This document shows, piece after piece, positions 12,362-22,372 of a stretch of DNA of 64,000 nucleotides. A program made the translations under genes and the position numbers. The notes below the pieces were generated by a model. It did not search any database and had not been told where the DNA came from. It saw only the letters and a list, made by a program, of their open reading frames with translations. This stretch comes from Kluyvera sichuanensis. GTDB lineage: Bacteria > Pseudomonadota > Gammaproteobacteria > Enterobacterales > Enterobacteriaceae. The stretch's first letter is position 1; the number at the start of each line of letters is the position of its first letter. The stretch lies in the NCBI RefSeq assembly GCF_014218705.1, contig NZ_JABBJF010000020.1:1-64000 (forward strand), written 5' to 3'.

Positions 12362-12454
12362 CCCCTCACCCCGACCCTCTCCCCAGAGGGTCGAGGGGAA
12401 AAACCGCACCGAACGGTCCCCTCTCCCCTTTGGGGAGAGGGTTAGGGTGAGGGG
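12362..12454. repeat. Dispersed palindromic repeat, copy 1
   Basis: This element has four parts: an outer arm CCCCTCACCCCGACCCTCTCC, a first hairpin, a CCGCACCGAACGG linker, and a second hairpin (CCCTCTCCCC-TTT-GGGGAGAGGG) ending TTAGGGTGAGGGGG. The outer ends pair with each other, so the whole can fold as a cruciform. Related copies occur at 40.7, 46.0, 48.7, 57.7 and 61.4 kb. Confidence 0.85.
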
Positions 12455-12464
12455 GAAGCAACAC

Positions 12465-12496
12465 AAAGCGCCCATCGTGGCGCTTTCTTTGTTTTT
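12465..12496 (+). terminator. Intrinsic terminator of cycA
   Basis: AAAGCGCC (12465-12472) and GGCGCTTT (12479-12486) form an 8-bp stem with a 6-nt loop, followed by CTTTGTTTTT. It lies beyond the palindromic repeat, so the repeat is included in the cycA 3' untranslated region. Confidence 0.9.
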
Positions 12497-12571
12497 GAGC
12501 CCCGCCTCGTAGTCCCCCTTTTCTTAACGTGCTACTTTCCCCGCCACAAACGAAAAGCGTATGGAGATGAA

Positions 12572-12997
12572 ATGCGTCAGAGAACGATTGTCTGCCCGGT
12601 GATTCAAAACGAGGGCGAATACCTGCTGTGTAAAATGGCCGATGACCGTGGTGTTTTCCCCGGGCAGTGGGCGATTTCCGGCGGTGGTATGGAGCCAGGC
12701 GAAACCATGGAAGAAGCGCTGAGACGCGAGATTGGTGAAGAGCTGGGAGAGGCGCTGGAGATTACTGAGGTGAAGCCGTGGACCTTCCGTGATGACGTGC
12801 GGGTAAAAACCTACGCCGATGGAACGACCGAGCAGATCTACATGATTTATCTCATCTTCGACTGCGTGAGCGCCAACCGGGATATTACTTTCAACGAGGA
12901 GTTTCAGGCGGTCGCGTGGGTGAAACCCGAAGCGCTGGCCAGTATGGACCTTAACGTGGCGACGCGGGAAACCTTCCGCCAGAAAGGACTGCTGTAA
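12572..12997 (+). CDS. nudI: Nucleoside triphosphatase NudI (Nudix hydrolase)
   Basis: This 141-residue Nudix enzyme hydrolyses pyrimidine (deoxy)nucleoside triphosphates to monophosphates and pyrophosphate in E. coli. The Nudix box runs from Gly38 through Glu44 to Arg52-Glu53 and Glu56-Glu57, with the metal-binding REIGEELGE core. The sequence ([13 protein letters not shown] start, [19 protein letters not shown]) is that of NudI, which in E. coli K-12 sits elsewhere, near the arn region. Its place between cycA and ytfE is therefore a rearrangement or second copy. It ends 38 bp before convergent ytfE. Confidence 0.92.
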   Translation: MRQRTIVCPVIQNEGEYLLCKMADDRGVFPGQWAISGGGMEPGETMEEALRREIGEELGEALEITEVKPWTFRDDVRVKTYADGTTEQIYMIYLIFDCVSANRDITFNEEFQAVAWVKPEALASMDLNVATRETFRQKGLL

Positions 12998-13000
12998 TAG

Positions 13001-13025
13001 AAAACGCCTCCCGCAAGGGGAGGCG
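13001..13025 (-). terminator. Intrinsic terminator of ytfE, shared with nudI
   Basis: CGCCTCCC (13005-13012) pairs with GGGAGGCG (13018-13025). Read on the minus strand the stem is followed by TTTTC, a fair terminator for ytfE. On the plus strand no T-run follows. Confidence 0.75.
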
Positions 13026-13035
13026 CGTAGTCATC

Positions 13036-13698
13036 TTATTCGCCTTTGAGCGCGCGCGGGAACAGCACGTTATTCTCGAGGCTGATGTGCTCCATCAGGT
13101 CATCGATCATCTCGTTGATGCCGTTGTACATCGCCTTCCAGGTGGTGCAGGCTTCCGGTGGAATAGTGACGTTCTGGGTGGTGTGCTTGATCACTTCCAG
13201 CAGTTCACCTGCCTCGTCATGCTCGCTTTCCATCACGCTGATTGGCCCCATCGCCTGGCTGCCCATGCCTTGTTTGATCATCGGGAACAGAATCTGCTCC
13301 TCTTTCATCATGTGGCTGGAAAGCTCCTGATGCAGCATGGTCAGGTATTTCGCCAGGCCTTTTGGCACGTTCGGTTTGTCGGCATGCACACGTTCGACTT
13401 TTGTGGCTTGTAGAATCAGCTCTGGCAGCTGTTCGCGGTGACGGTCGTGGTAACGCACGATGATGTGGTCGATGATTTCGGCCAGCGGTGCTACGCGCCA
13501 ATCTTTTTCCACCGGCTGCTCGGCCAGTTTTGCCAGCTCAGCTTCAATCACGGCAACGTCGAGCTCTTTGCGGTCCGCCGCACGGGCCAGCGTCTGCTTA
13601 CCGCCGCAGCAGTAATCCATATCGTATTTACGGAACAGCGCGGATGCGCGTGGGATGGAGAGCGCCAGCTCGCCTAATGGTTGGTCGCGAAAGGCCAT
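13036..13698 (-). CDS. ytfE: Di-iron protein YtfE (RIC), repair of iron centres
   Basis: YtfE is a cytoplasmic hemerythrin-like di-iron protein that restores iron-sulfur clusters and other iron centres after nitrosative or oxidative damage. The 220-residue protein has the N-terminal ScdA-type segment ending in Cys30-Cys31 ([12 protein letters not shown]). The hemerythrin domain follows, with His/Glu ligands in [34 protein letters not shown] and the terminal [16 protein letters not shown] near-perfect NsrR operator lies just upstream, so nitric oxide induction is expected. Confidence 0.97.
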   Translation of the reverse strand: MAFRDQPLGELALSIPRASALFRKYDMDYCCGGKQTLARAADRKELDVAVIEAELAKLAEQPVEKDWRVAPLAEIIDHIIVRYHDRHREQLPELILQATKVERVHADKPNVPKGLAKYLTMLHQELSSHMMKEEQILFPMIKQGMGSQAMGPISVMESEHDEAGELLEVIKHTTQNVTIPPEACTTWKAMYNGINEMIDDLMEHISLENNVLFPRALKGE

Positions 13699-13724
13699 TG
13701 CAGTTACCTCGTCATCAATAATAT

Positions 13725-13747
13725 AAGATGTATTTTAAATGCATCTT
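13725..13747. promoter_or_regulatory. NsrR operator at the ytfE promoter
   Basis: AAGATGTATTT and AAATGCATCTT form 11-bp arms around one base with a single mismatch, matching the 11-1-11 NsrR consensus (AAGATGYATTT-N-AAATRCATCTT). It sits about 27 bp before the ytfE start. NsrR repression of ytfE relieved by nitric oxide is established in enterobacteria. Confidence 0.9.
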
Positions 13748-13867
13748 TAAGTTGAGGATATACCCCTTTGTAGGGAGGGGGAATTCAGTGATGGTTGTCA
13801 CAAAAATTTATTACGCTTTAACGTGCTGAATCTTATTGATAATGACGCTGGTAAGACCTGAATCGAT

Positions 13868-13894
13868 TAAACAAGCGCGTGGCGCTGCCGATAG
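13868..13894 (+). promoter_or_regulatory. Sigma-28 (FliA) class 3 flagellar promoter
   Basis: TAAA at 13868-13871, a 15-bp gap, then GCCGATAG at 13887-13894, against the sigma-28 consensus TAAA-N15-GCCGATAA (one mismatch in the -10). It lies 36 bp before the chemoreceptor start, so the gene should be expressed with flagella. Confidence 0.85.
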
Positions 13895-13929
13895 TGAGAC
13901 TTCAGACCACCTGCACTTAAAGGCAAAAG

Positions 13930-15579
13930 ATGTTTAAAAGAATAAAAGTGATTACCGTCCTGATTGTCGTACTGGTCGCGCTGGGCGCGATGCAGCTGAT
14001 TTCGGCGGGCGTGTTTGTACGCGCGCTGAATAACGACAAGCAGAATTTTACCGTCTCACAGCTCTCCAGCCAGAACGTGGCGGAGTTTACCGATGCATGG
14101 ATTAGCCTCAACCAGGCGCGCGTGACCCTTAACCGCGGCATGCTGCGTCTGCAGGGTACCATGGCGAGCAGCGTTAACGGCGGCGAACTGAAAACGCTGG
14201 TGGATACGGCCAACAATTTGCTGGCCGATGCGAAACGTCATTACGACACCTATTACGCTTTACCGGAAACACCGGGCATGGACGGCCACCTGTCAGACAG
14301 CCTTGAGAAACAGTACGGCATCTACTCCGCAACGCTCGCCCGCATGAATGAACTGCTGGCGGAAGGCAAGCTGGAAGAGATGTTCAAGCAAAACGCTGAG
14401 CAAAAACAGCAGGCGATGCAGGCGGTGTATCAGGACTGGCGTGCGGCGCAGGCAACGCTGACCAGCGCCGGGGTGAAACAAAATGAGAGCGACTACGTGC
14501 GGATTTTGTGGAGCCTTGGGGTCATGCTGGCAGTGGCGCTGGCGGTTATTGTGGTGAGCTGGGTGGCGATGCAGCGCGTGCTGCTCAAGCCGCTGCATAA
14601 AGTGATGGATCACATTCGTCACATTGCCGAAGGCGACCTGACCAACGATATTAATACCGAAGGCAGCAACGAAATGGCGCTGCTGGCGCGTAACGTCAAC
14701 GACATGCAGCAGTCGCTGGCGAAGACCGTCGGCGTGGTGCGTGAAGGCGCTGACACCATCTACACCGGCGCAGGTGAAATCTCTGCTGGCAGTAACGATC
14801 TCTCTTCCCGTACCGAACAGCAGGCGGCCTCGCTGGAACAGACCGCTGCCAGCATGGAACAGCTGACCGCGACGGTGAAGCAGAACGCCGACAACGCGCG
14901 TCAGGCCACCCAACTGGCGCAGAACGCGTCTGAAACCGCGCAGAAGGGCGGTAACGTCGTCGACGGCGTGGTGCGTACGATGGACGAGATTGCCGCCAGC
15001 TCCAGCAAAATCGCTCAGATCACCAACGTCATTGATGGCATTGCCTTCCAGACCAACATTCTGGCGCTGAACGCGGCGGTAGAAGCGGCGCGAGCTGGAG
15101 AGCAGGGTCGCGGCTTTGCCGTGGTTGCCGGTGAAGTGCGTACGCTGGCCCAGCGCAGCGCGCAGGCCGCGAAAGAGATTAAAGGGCTGATTGATGACTC
15201 GGGCAACCGCGTCAGCGCCGGCTCTGCGCTGGTGCACGAAGCGGGTGAAACGATGGCGGAGATCGTCAACGCCGTCACTCGCGTCAGCGACATCATGGGT
15301 GAAATCGCTTCCGCCTCTGATGAGCAAAGCCGCGGTATTGACCAGGTCGGCCAGGCCGTTGCTGAGATGGACCGCGTTACTCAGCAGAACGCCTCGCTGG
15401 TGGAAGAGTCCGCCAGCGCCGCATCAGCGCTGGAAGAGCAGGCGGCGCGCCTGAATGAGACGGTGGCGGTCTTTAAAATCTCCCGCCAGCAGTCGATGCA
15501 GAAAGCGCCGATGAAAAAAGCCTTCGTGCCAACGGCGAAAGCTGCGCCGCTCAACGAAGCGAACTGGGAAACCTTCTAA
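13930..15579 (+). CDS. Methyl-accepting chemotaxis protein with NWETF tail
   Basis: This is a Tsr/Tar-type transmembrane chemoreceptor of 549 residues. TM1 is at about 7-29, followed by a periplasmic four-helix ligand-binding domain (about 30-190), TM2 (about 191-213), a HAMP domain (about 214-266) and a long coiled-coil signalling domain with the tip [20 protein letters not shown]. The C-terminal pentapeptide NWETF is the CheR/CheB docking site of high-abundance receptors. The periplasmic domain differs from those of Tsr and Tar that I remember, so the ligand is unknown. A sigma-28 promoter lies directly upstream. E. coli K-12 has no receptor gene between ytfE and ytfF. It converges on ytfF with only a 3-bp gap. 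Confidence 0.93.
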   Translation: MFKRIKVITVLIVVLVALGAMQLISAGVFVRALNNDKQNFTVSQLSSQNVAEFTDAWISLNQARVTLNRGMLRLQGTMASSVNGGELKTLVDTANNLLADAKRHYDTYYALPETPGMDGHLSDSLEKQYGIYSATLARMNELLAEGKLEEMFKQNAEQKQQAMQAVYQDWRAAQATLTSAGVKQNESDYVRILWSLGVMLAVALAVIVVSWVAMQRVLLKPLHKVMDHIRHIAEGDLTNDINTEGSNEMALLARNVNDMQQSLAKTVGVVREGADTIYTGAGEISAGSNDLSSRTEQQAASLEQTAASMEQLTATVKQNADNARQATQLAQNASETAQKGGNVVDGVVRTMDEIAASSSKIAQITNVIDGIAFQTNILALNAAVEAARAGEQGRGFAVVAGEVRTLAQRSAQAAKEIKGLIDDSGNRVSAGSALVHEAGETMAEIVNAVTRVSDIMGEIASASDEQSRGIDQVGQAVAEMDRVTQQNASLVEESASAASALEEQAARLNETVAVFKISRQQSMQKAPMKKAFVPTAKAAPLNEANWETF

Positions 15580-15582
15580 GCC

Positions 15583-16548
15583 TCAGACCTCAGAGACCGG
15601 CACCACCGCCGGTTTCTGCGGTTTTGATCGCACCGCAATCACCACGCCTATCACCAGCAGCGCAATCCCGCTCAGCGTCAGCATCGGTGGCATTTCCTGG
15701 CGCAGCAGGAAGGTGTACAGCAGCCCCGCCAGCGTTTCAAAGACAATCAACGGCCCAAGGATCACCGTCGGCAGCCGTTGGCTCGCGACGTTCCAGCACA
15801 GCGCTCCCACCCACGAACAGAGCACGGCGATGGCAATCATCAACCCAATAAACACCGTTGGCCGTGGGCCGAAAGGCAGCGCAAACTCCGGCGTCTGGGC
15901 GTTCAACCACAGACAGGCCGCGACGTATCCGATAACGGAAACCGGCAGCGTGACCAGCGCCTGCGCGGTGGCCCACATCAGCGGCGGCTGGTGCGGATTC
16001 TCCCGCAGCCAGCGGGCGTTACGCAGGGCATACCACGCCCAGCACACCACCGACACGCTCGCCAGCGCAATCCCGGAGCCGTAGCGCCAGCCGCTGAAAT
16101 CCGGCAGCCCCTGACGCAGCTCGGCGATATTCACGCACAGCAGGCCGATGCCAATCAGCACCAGCGCGGGCATCAGCCGCATCCACGACAGCTTACCGTC
16201 GCGCTGACTATAGAGCAGGTTGGCGAAAATCGGGATTACCACCGGCAGGGTAGCGATGATCATCGTTGAAACCGGCGCCCCGGTGCGCTGAATGGCGCTG
16301 GCAAGGCAGACGTAATAGATAAGGTTGCCGACCATCGTCAGCCCCAGCGCTGTCCACCAGTCCTGACGCGTAAGCTGACGCAGACGCGCCCGGCCGAGCC
16401 ACGCCAGCGGCAGGGCAATCAGCCCCAGCGCCAGATAGCGCCCCATTGACTGCAATACCGCCGGGTAATCCGGCACGATTAACGGCCCGACAAAAATAAG
16501 CCCCCACATCAAACCCGCTAACAGGGCATACAGCACACCGCTAATCAT
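15583..16548 (-). CDS. ytfF: EamA/DMT-family transporter YtfF
   Basis: YtfF is a 321-residue inner-membrane protein with about ten hydrophobic helices in two EamA repeats, likely an exporter of small metabolites. The sequence (MISGVLYALLAGLMWGLIFVGP start) agrees with E. coli YtfF in length and over most of its length. Two adjacent ATGs occur (16551 and 16548); I use the second to match E. coli. A longer frame reaching 16638 would run into the upstream gene and is rejected. It is downstream of, and co-directional with, an AraC-family regulator, suggesting a regulator-transporter pair. The substrate is unknown. Confidence 0.93.
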   Translation of the reverse strand: MISGVLYALLAGLMWGLIFVGPLIVPDYPAVLQSMGRYLALGLIALPLAWLGRARLRQLTRQDWWTALGLTMVGNLIYYVCLASAIQRTGAPVSTMIIATLPVVIPIFANLLYSQRDGKLSWMRLMPALVLIGIGLLCVNIAELRQGLPDFSGWRYGSGIALASVSVVCWAWYALRNARWLRENPHQPPLMWATAQALVTLPVSVIGYVAACLWLNAQTPEFALPFGPRPTVFIGLMIAIAVLCSWVGALCWNVASQRLPTVILGPLIVFETLAGLLYTFLLRQEMPPMLTLSGIALLVIGVVIAVRSKPQKPAVVPVSEV

Positions 16549-16624
16549 CATGATTTCCACTTCTGTTGAACATGCTGAAAAGTGTAGGAGGGGAAAGCAG
16601 CGCCGTATTGTATGAGATTGCTGA

Positions 16625-17449
16625 TTAGCGACGGACAACCTGTTTTTGGTAGCGCACCGGCGTAATGCCGTAGCGCTGAGTAAACGCGCGGGTCAGGTGC
16701 GACTGGTCGGTCAGCCCGGTGGCGGCGGCAACCTCAGCGGCGGGCATGCCGTGGGTGAGAAACTCTTTGGCGCGCCATAAACGTACGGCCATCAGCATCT
16801 GGTGCGGTGTGACGTGGAAGTGGGCTTTGAACTGGCGCTGGAAGTGCCACGGACTCAGCGCCGCGACGTTCGCCAGCTCGTCGAGGGTAATCGGGTGCAT
16901 GTAGTTGTCGTAGAGATAGTCGCGCACGTGGGCAAAGCGGTGCGCCCCTTCAGCCAGCACCGGCGCATGGCAGGCCAGCGGCTGGAAGGTGTCGATCATA
17001 TCCAGCAGCAGCCCTTTTTGCGCGAGCGGGTCGTCGGTATGCCAGAGGGCGTGGATCTGACGGCCAATCAACAGCGAGCGCTGCGGGTCGTGGCGGGTGA
17101 CATCATCAAACCACCAGTGGCGAACGCCGGTGACCTCTTCAAGCAGATCGGGCTGGAGGTAAATCATCCGGTAGCGCCAGCCGTCGGCGGTTTCTGCCTC
17201 GCCGGTGTGCAGTTCGTCCGGATTCATGGTGACTACCGAGTGGACCGGTGCAACGTGCTGGGTACCGCGATAGCGAAAGCGCTCGGCACCGGCTTCAATC
17301 ACGCCAATACCAAAGGCTTCGTGGGTGTGGGGTTCAAAGGCGTAGCGGGAGATATGGGCATGATAAAGCTCAACGCCCGGCACCTGCGCCAGATGGCGAA
17401 AGCGGGCGCTGTCTTTCTCATCGCTGAACTGTTCTGGTACGCCTTGCAC
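16625..17449 (-). CDS. AraC-family transcriptional regulator with N-terminal cupin
   Basis: This 274-residue regulator has an N-terminal AraC_binding cupin domain (about 15-150, with the HTHEAFGIGVIEAG strand and TMNPDELHTGEA loop). The C-terminal double helix-turn-helix spans about 170-270 (ITLDELANVAALSPWHFQRQFKAHFHVTPHQ and AEVAAATGLTDQSHLTRAFTQRYGITPVRY). It lies 76 bp upstream of ytfF on the same strand and is not at this place in E. coli K-12. Regulators of this type next to amino acid or drug exporters are often their activators, so control of ytfF is a fair guess. The inducer is unknown. Confidence 0.88.
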   Translation of the reverse strand: MQGVPEQFSDEKDSARFRHLAQVPGVELYHAHISRYAFEPHTHEAFGIGVIEAGAERFRYRGTQHVAPVHSVVTMNPDELHTGEAETADGWRYRMIYLQPDLLEEVTGVRHWWFDDVTRHDPQRSLLIGRQIHALWHTDDPLAQKGLLLDMIDTFQPLACHAPVLAEGAHRFAHVRDYLYDNYMHPITLDELANVAALSPWHFQRQFKAHFHVTPHQMLMAVRLWRAKEFLTHGMPAAEVAAATGLTDQSHLTRAFTQRYGITPVRYQKQVVRR

Positions 17450-17530
17450 GTGATATTTCCCCCTGGACCATTCTTTTATTATCAGAGATGGCCCGCGGGG
17501 GCGCTACCACATTTAACCGATTTTTAACGA

Positions 17531-18379
17531 TTACAGGATGCCTTTGACGCTCTGTGCAAGCGGTGTGGTTGGGCGACCAATCAGTTTGCTCAGGGTGTGG
17601 CTGTCGTCGAACAGGCCGCCTTTGGAGGCCCCAACGTCAGAGTCCGCCAGCATGTCAGCCAAACCATCAGGCAGGCCCACGCTTTTGAGCGCGGCGGCGA
17701 AATCGGCCTGGCTCAGGTTCTGATACACCACTTTTTTACCGCTCTGTTTTGCCAGTTCGGCGGCCAGTTCACTCAGCGTCCAGCCGTGGTCCCCGGCTAG
17801 TTCGTACACTTTCCCCGCGTGGCCTTCTTCAGCAATGACGCGCGCGGCAGCAGCGGCGTAGTCTTCACGAGTTGCCGATGCGATCTTGCCTTCACCGGCG
17901 GCGCCAATAAACACGCCGTGCTCCAGCGCAGGCGGTGCGCTCGCCAGATAGTTTTCGGTATACCAGCCGTTACGCAGCAGCGCATAAGGAATGCCGGAGT
18001 CGGCCAGCATTTTCTCGGTTTCGACGTGTTCAACGTGCAGGCCCAGCGGCGATTTATCGGCGTGCAGCAGGCTGGTGTAGGCGATGAACTTCACGCCCGC
18101 CGCTTTGGCGGCGTTGATGATATTGCGGTGCTGCGGCGCGCGCTGGCCGACTTCGCTGGAGGAGATAATCAGCAGCTTATCCACGCCCTGAAGGGCTTTG
18201 GTCAGCGCCGCTTCGTCGCCGTAATCGGCCTGACGAACGACGATACCTTTCTGGCTCAGCGCTTCGGCTTTCGCCGGGTTGCGGACGACGGCAACCAGTT
18301 GGCTGGCGGCAGTGGTGTTGAGCAGGTTAGCAATGACGTGCTGGCCAAGCTGGCCGGTGGCTCCGGTAATGGCGATCAT
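17531..18379 (-). CDS. qorB: NAD(P)H:quinone oxidoreductase QorB (YtfG)
   Basis: QorB is an NmrA-like short-chain dehydrogenase family protein that reduces quinones with NADPH in E. coli. The N-terminal Rossmann motif GATGQLGQH is at residues 6-14. The protein is 282 residues from the ATG at 18379, which follows AAGGAGAAGACC, against 286 in E. coli. An upstream in-frame start at 18427 would intrude on the shared promoter. It is transcribed divergently from the HxlR-type regulator ytfH, a common regulator-target layout, so redox or electrophile-responsive control by YtfH is likely. Confidence 0.94.
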   Translation of the reverse strand: MIAITGATGQLGQHVIANLLNTTAASQLVAVVRNPAKAEALSQKGIVVRQADYGDEAALTKALQGVDKLLIISSSEVGQRAPQHRNIINAAKAAGVKFIAYTSLLHADKSPLGLHVEHVETEKMLADSGIPYALLRNGWYTENYLASAPPALEHGVFIGAAGEGKIASATREDYAAAAARVIAEEGHAGKVYELAGDHGWTLSELAAELAKQSGKKVVYQNLSQADFAAALKSVGLPDGLADMLADSDVGASKGGLFDDSHTLSKLIGRPTTPLAQSVKGIL

Positions 18380-18439
18380 GGGTCTTCTCCTTCGTGTTCG
18401 TATGGTGTTGTGGTAAGCTATCACCATAACTAACTTTTA

Positions 18440-18464
18440 GTAAGTACGTACAAAAAGGTAAGTA
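18440..18464. promoter_or_regulatory. Direct repeats in the qorB-ytfH intergenic region
   Basis: GTAAGTA occurs at 18440-18446 and again at 18458-18464, 18 bp apart, the second running into the ytfH start codon. ACTAAC-N5-GTAAGT just left of them is an imperfect palindrome. HxlR/QorR-type repressors commonly autoregulate from such a divergent region, so these are candidate YtfH operator half-sites. Confidence 0.45.
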
Positions 18465-18850
18465 TGAAAGAAATAAATCCAACGCTGACGCAAAAGTTGC
18501 GTAACGGCAATCTGTTTGCCGAAAGCTGCCCATCACGGGACGTGCTCAAACACGTGACCAGCCGTTGGGGTGTGCTGATTCTGGTGGCGCTGCGTGAAGG
18601 CACGCATCGCTTTAGCGACCTGCGCCGCAAGATGGGTGGGGTCAGCGAAAAAATGCTCGCCCAGTCGCTGCAGGCGCTGGAGCAGGACGGTTTTATCAAC
18701 CGTATCTCCTACCCGGTGGTGCCGCCGCACGTTGAGTATAGCCTGACGCCGCTGGGTGAAGAGGTGAGTGAGAAGGTGGCGGCACTGGCGGATTGGATTG
18801 AGGTGAATTTGCCGACGGTGATGGCGCAGCAGATCCCGACGTCGGCGTAA
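18464..18850 (+). CDS. ytfH: HxlR-family transcriptional regulator YtfH
   Basis: YtfH is a 128-residue winged helix protein of the HxlR/MarR-like family, normally a dimer that senses electrophiles or redox changes through cysteines. The HxlR core lies at about 22-110: CPSRDVLKHVTSRWGVLILVALREG, then the recognition region FSDLRRKMGGVSEKMLAQSLQALEQDGFI and the wing VPPHVEYSLTPLG. A single N-terminal Cys22 sits where redox sensors of this family often have theirs. It is divergent from qorB, its probable target. Confidence 0.92.
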   Translation: MKEINPTLTQKLRNGNLFAESCPSRDVLKHVTSRWGVLILVALREGTHRFSDLRRKMGGVSEKMLAQSLQALEQDGFINRISYPVVPPHVEYSLTPLGEEVSEKVAALADWIEVNLPTVMAQQIPTSA

Positions 18851-18854
18851 ACGC

Positions 18855-18905
18855 CTCGGCCGGGCTACATGCCATCGTAGCCCGGCCGAGCGCAGCGACG
18901 CCGGG
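18855..18905. repeat. REP-type element with a 14-bp perfect stem
   Basis: CTCGGCCGGGCTAC (18855-18868) and GTAGCCCGGCCGAG (18877-18890) form a perfect 14-bp hairpin with an 8-nt loop, followed by a second arm GCAGCGACGCCGGGA. It fills the space between convergent ytfH and cpdB and could also act as a transcription or RNase barrier for both. Confidence 0.8.
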
Positions 18906-18918
18906 AAGTGCACAGGAC

Positions 18919-20862
18919 TTACTTACTCAAATCCAACTGATAAATCGCAAACCCAATCTCATCCGTCGCCACCTGCTTCATCGGATACTGCGCTTTCTCT
19001 TTGATAAACGCCGCCGCTTTTTCTGACGGCGAGGTTTCAAAGCGGATATCAAGTTTGGTGTCGCTGTGAATCGGGGCCAGGCGCCAGTTGTTGTCCGCCG
19101 CCGGGTGAATTTCCCCGTGGTTCTTCGACTGTTCGCTAATCCACGCCGCCAGCACTGAACGGTTTTCATCCGGTGAAGCGAAAGCGATATGGCTGTCGCC
19201 GGTGCCGGCGAACTTGCCGCCGTAGGCGCGGTAGTTGTTGGTCGCGACGAGGAACGTGGCGTTCGGGTCAATCGGCTTGCCGTTAAAGGTCAGGTTCTTG
19301 ATGCGCTCGGATGTCGGGTTGATGCTCTGGCATTCGCCGTCGTAGCGTGCCGGTTGGGTCACATCAACCTGATAATCGACACCGTCGATAACGTCGAAGT
19401 TGTAGGTACGGAAACCGTCCCAGTTAATCAACGACTGCGGCTTGCTGCTGTGCGGGTCAATCTGGTTGAACTGCCCGGCGGAGCACTCCAGCCACTCTTT
19501 CACCTCTTTGCCGCTGGCTTTCACCACCACCAGGGTGTTCGGGTAGAGATAGAGGTCGGCGGCATTACGGAAGGTGAGCTGGCCTTTTTCTACTTCGACG
19601 TAGCTTGCCGGATCGTTCTTACGTCCACCGACTTTGAACGGCGCGGCAGCAGAAAGCACCGGCAGTTTTGCCAGATCCGGGTCGCCCTGAATAAAGTGCT
19701 CAACGTAGGCTTTTTGCGCCATGTTCACCACCTGCACGGTCGGGTCGTCCTGCACCAGCGACAGGTAGCTGTACATATTGTCGGAAGACTTGCCGATAGG
19801 CTTGCTGACAAACTCGCGGGTGGCATCGTGATCGGCCTTCAGTGCATCAACCAACTTGTGGTCTTCTGCCGCCAGCGATTTCTTCGCTGCCGCATCGTAA
19901 ATCGGGCGTGCCTGCGCCTGTGCGGAAGCTACCTGCCATTTGCCGCTGTCGTTGTTCAGCACCAGGTCAACTACGCCCAGATGGTCGCCCCACATTCCCG
20001 GCATTACCGCGGGAATGCCGTTAAGCGTGCCTTTGGCAATATCCGCCCCTTTGATGCTGGCGAAGTCTTTGCTCGGGAACACCGCGTGCGCGTGGCCAAA
20101 CATAATGGCATCGACGCCCGGCACCTGGCTTAAGTAATAGACGGAGTTCTCCGCCATCGCCTGATACGGGTCAGCGGAGAGGCCGGAGTGGGCAATTACC
20201 ACCACCACGTCTGCGCCGTTGGCGCGCATCTCGGGCACGTATTGACGCGCGGTTTCGGTGATGTCGTTCACCGTCACTTTGCCGCTCAGGTTGGCTTTAT
20301 CCCAGGTCATGATCTGCGGTGGCACAAAGCCGATGTAGCCAATCTTCAGCGTCTGCTTGTGACCGTCTTTATCGACCACCTCAGTTTCTTTAATCAGATA
20401 CGGCGTAAACAGCGGCTTTTTGGTCTTAACGTCGATGATATTGGCATTAACGTACGGGAATTTAGCGCCTGCCAGCGCTTTATGCAGGTAATCCAGACCG
20501 TAGTTGAATTCGTGGTTACCGAGGTTACCGACGCTGTAATCGAGCAGGTTCATGGCTTTATAAACCGGGTGCACATCACCCTGTTTCAGCCCTTTGGCCG
20601 CCATGTAATCGCCCATCGGGCTGCCCTGGATAACGTCACCGTTATCGACCAGTACGCTGTTTTTTACTTCATCACGAGCAGCGTTAATCAGGCTCGCGGT
20701 GCGCACCAGCCCGAATTTTTCGGTGGCGGTATCTTTGTAGTAATCAAAATCCATCATATTGCTGTGCAAATCAGTGGTTTCCATAATGCGGAGATCCACC
20801 GTTGCGGCATTTACGCTGGCAGCAATCAACGTCGCCAGAAGCGTTGCGCTAAACTTGATCAT
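18919..20862 (-). CDS. cpdB: Periplasmic 2',3'-cyclic-nucleotide 2'-phosphodiesterase/3'-nucleotidase CpdB
   Basis: CpdB hydrolyses 2',3'-cyclic nucleotides and 3'-nucleotides in the periplasm, scavenging RNA breakdown products. The signal peptide [19 protein letters not shown] precedes a calcineurin-like metallophosphatase domain with [31 protein letters not shown] and GHAH metal motifs. A 5'-nucleotidase C-terminal substrate domain with the YRAYGGKF motif follows. From the ATG at 20862 it is 647 residues, the E. coli length; the extra 26 codons upstream to 20940 lack a ribosome site. It is divergent from cysQ. Confidence 0.97.
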   Translation of the reverse strand: MIKFSATLLATLIAASVNAATVDLRIMETTDLHSNMMDFDYYKDTATEKFGLVRTASLINAARDEVKNSVLVDNGDVIQGSPMGDYMAAKGLKQGDVHPVYKAMNLLDYSVGNLGNHEFNYGLDYLHKALAGAKFPYVNANIIDVKTKKPLFTPYLIKETEVVDKDGHKQTLKIGYIGFVPPQIMTWDKANLSGKVTVNDITETARQYVPEMRANGADVVVVIAHSGLSADPYQAMAENSVYYLSQVPGVDAIMFGHAHAVFPSKDFASIKGADIAKGTLNGIPAVMPGMWGDHLGVVDLVLNNDSGKWQVASAQAQARPIYDAAAKKSLAAEDHKLVDALKADHDATREFVSKPIGKSSDNMYSYLSLVQDDPTVQVVNMAQKAYVEHFIQGDPDLAKLPVLSAAAPFKVGGRKNDPASYVEVEKGQLTFRNAADLYLYPNTLVVVKASGKEVKEWLECSAGQFNQIDPHSSKPQSLINWDGFRTYNFDVIDGVDYQVDVTQPARYDGECQSINPTSERIKNLTFNGKPIDPNATFLVATNNYRAYGGKFAGTGDSHIAFASPDENRSVLAAWISEQSKNHGEIHPAADNNWRLAPIHSDTKLDIRFETSPSEKAAAFIKEKAQYPMKQVATDEIGFAIYQLDLSK

Positions 20863-21074
20863 CAGAGGCATCCTTTTTTTAGATCTGAGACACAGATTTA
20901 AATGTATTTGTATTCTGTTACTTACGAGGATGTGAATCATGCCAGAAATGCGTGACAGGAAATCGGCAGCGGTTCACAGATATCCGGGACGATGATGGGA
21001 ATAGCAGAATTAACGGCGATGCGATATAAATAAAACAATAAGTTAACGCCACTGTAATCTCAACGAGGTGGAGA

Positions 21075-21817
<743 letters not shown>

Positions 21818-21821
<4 letters not shown>

Positions 21822-22372
21822 TTGAGTAGCTTATGCAGCAGGGCAACCACCTGCTGCACTTCTTCCTGCGTCAGCGCCCCATCTTTGGCCCACTGAACCC
21901 GCCCCTCTTTGTCCAGCACCACAATGGCAGAACTGCCTTCATCCAGTTGCCAGGCTTTGCGCACCACTCCATCGCTGTCGACGATAAACTGTGACCACGG
22001 ATAGAGCTTTTTATTGCTCTCAATACTGCTGCGCACGAACATCGACGAGCCAGGGATCGCGTCGTCCGTATTCACAATTGTGGTGGTCTGGTAACGGTCG
22101 TGCGGTAAATTCGCCGCTTTAATCGCCTCGACGAGTGTCGCATTTTTCTCTTTTGCCGATGAACGCCCGGCAATATGTTGCACCACTCTCACTTTTCCAG
22201 GCAGCTGCGCGCTATTCCAGTTTTTATAACTAAACTTATCGTTATCGAGAATCAGTTCGCCGCGATCCGCCACGCCAACCGGCGAAACACGTTGTCCATT
22301 TGTAAAGTTATGCGCGGCAGCCATTAACGGCATTAACAGGCATGAAACCGCCAGCAGGGTACGTAGGGTCAT
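21818..22372 (-). CDS. ytfJ: Periplasmic thioredoxin-fold protein YtfJ
   Basis: YtfJ is a 184-residue exported protein. The signal peptide (about 1-20, ending MAAA before HNFTNGQ) is followed by a thioredoxin-like fold with [19 protein letters not shown] and [17 protein letters not shown] segments. The usual CxxC active site is absent from the mature part, so it is unlikely to be a normal disulfide oxidoreductase. The E. coli orthologue has the same size and its function is unsettled. The start follows an AAGGAAAAACC ribosome site. Confidence 0.92.

Noticed and set aside
12362-12454. Palindromic repeats as CRISPR units or insertion sequence ends
   Set aside because: Copies are scattered singly over 50 kb, with no spacers, no transposase and no target duplications.
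14293-15327. Open frame of about 340 codons antisense to the first chemoreceptor
   Set aside because: It covers the repetitive signalling helix region; such heptad-rich genes often give open antisense frames.
19189-20133. Open frame of about 310 codons antisense to cpdB
   Set aside because: It lies wholly inside cpdB and encodes no recognisable protein.
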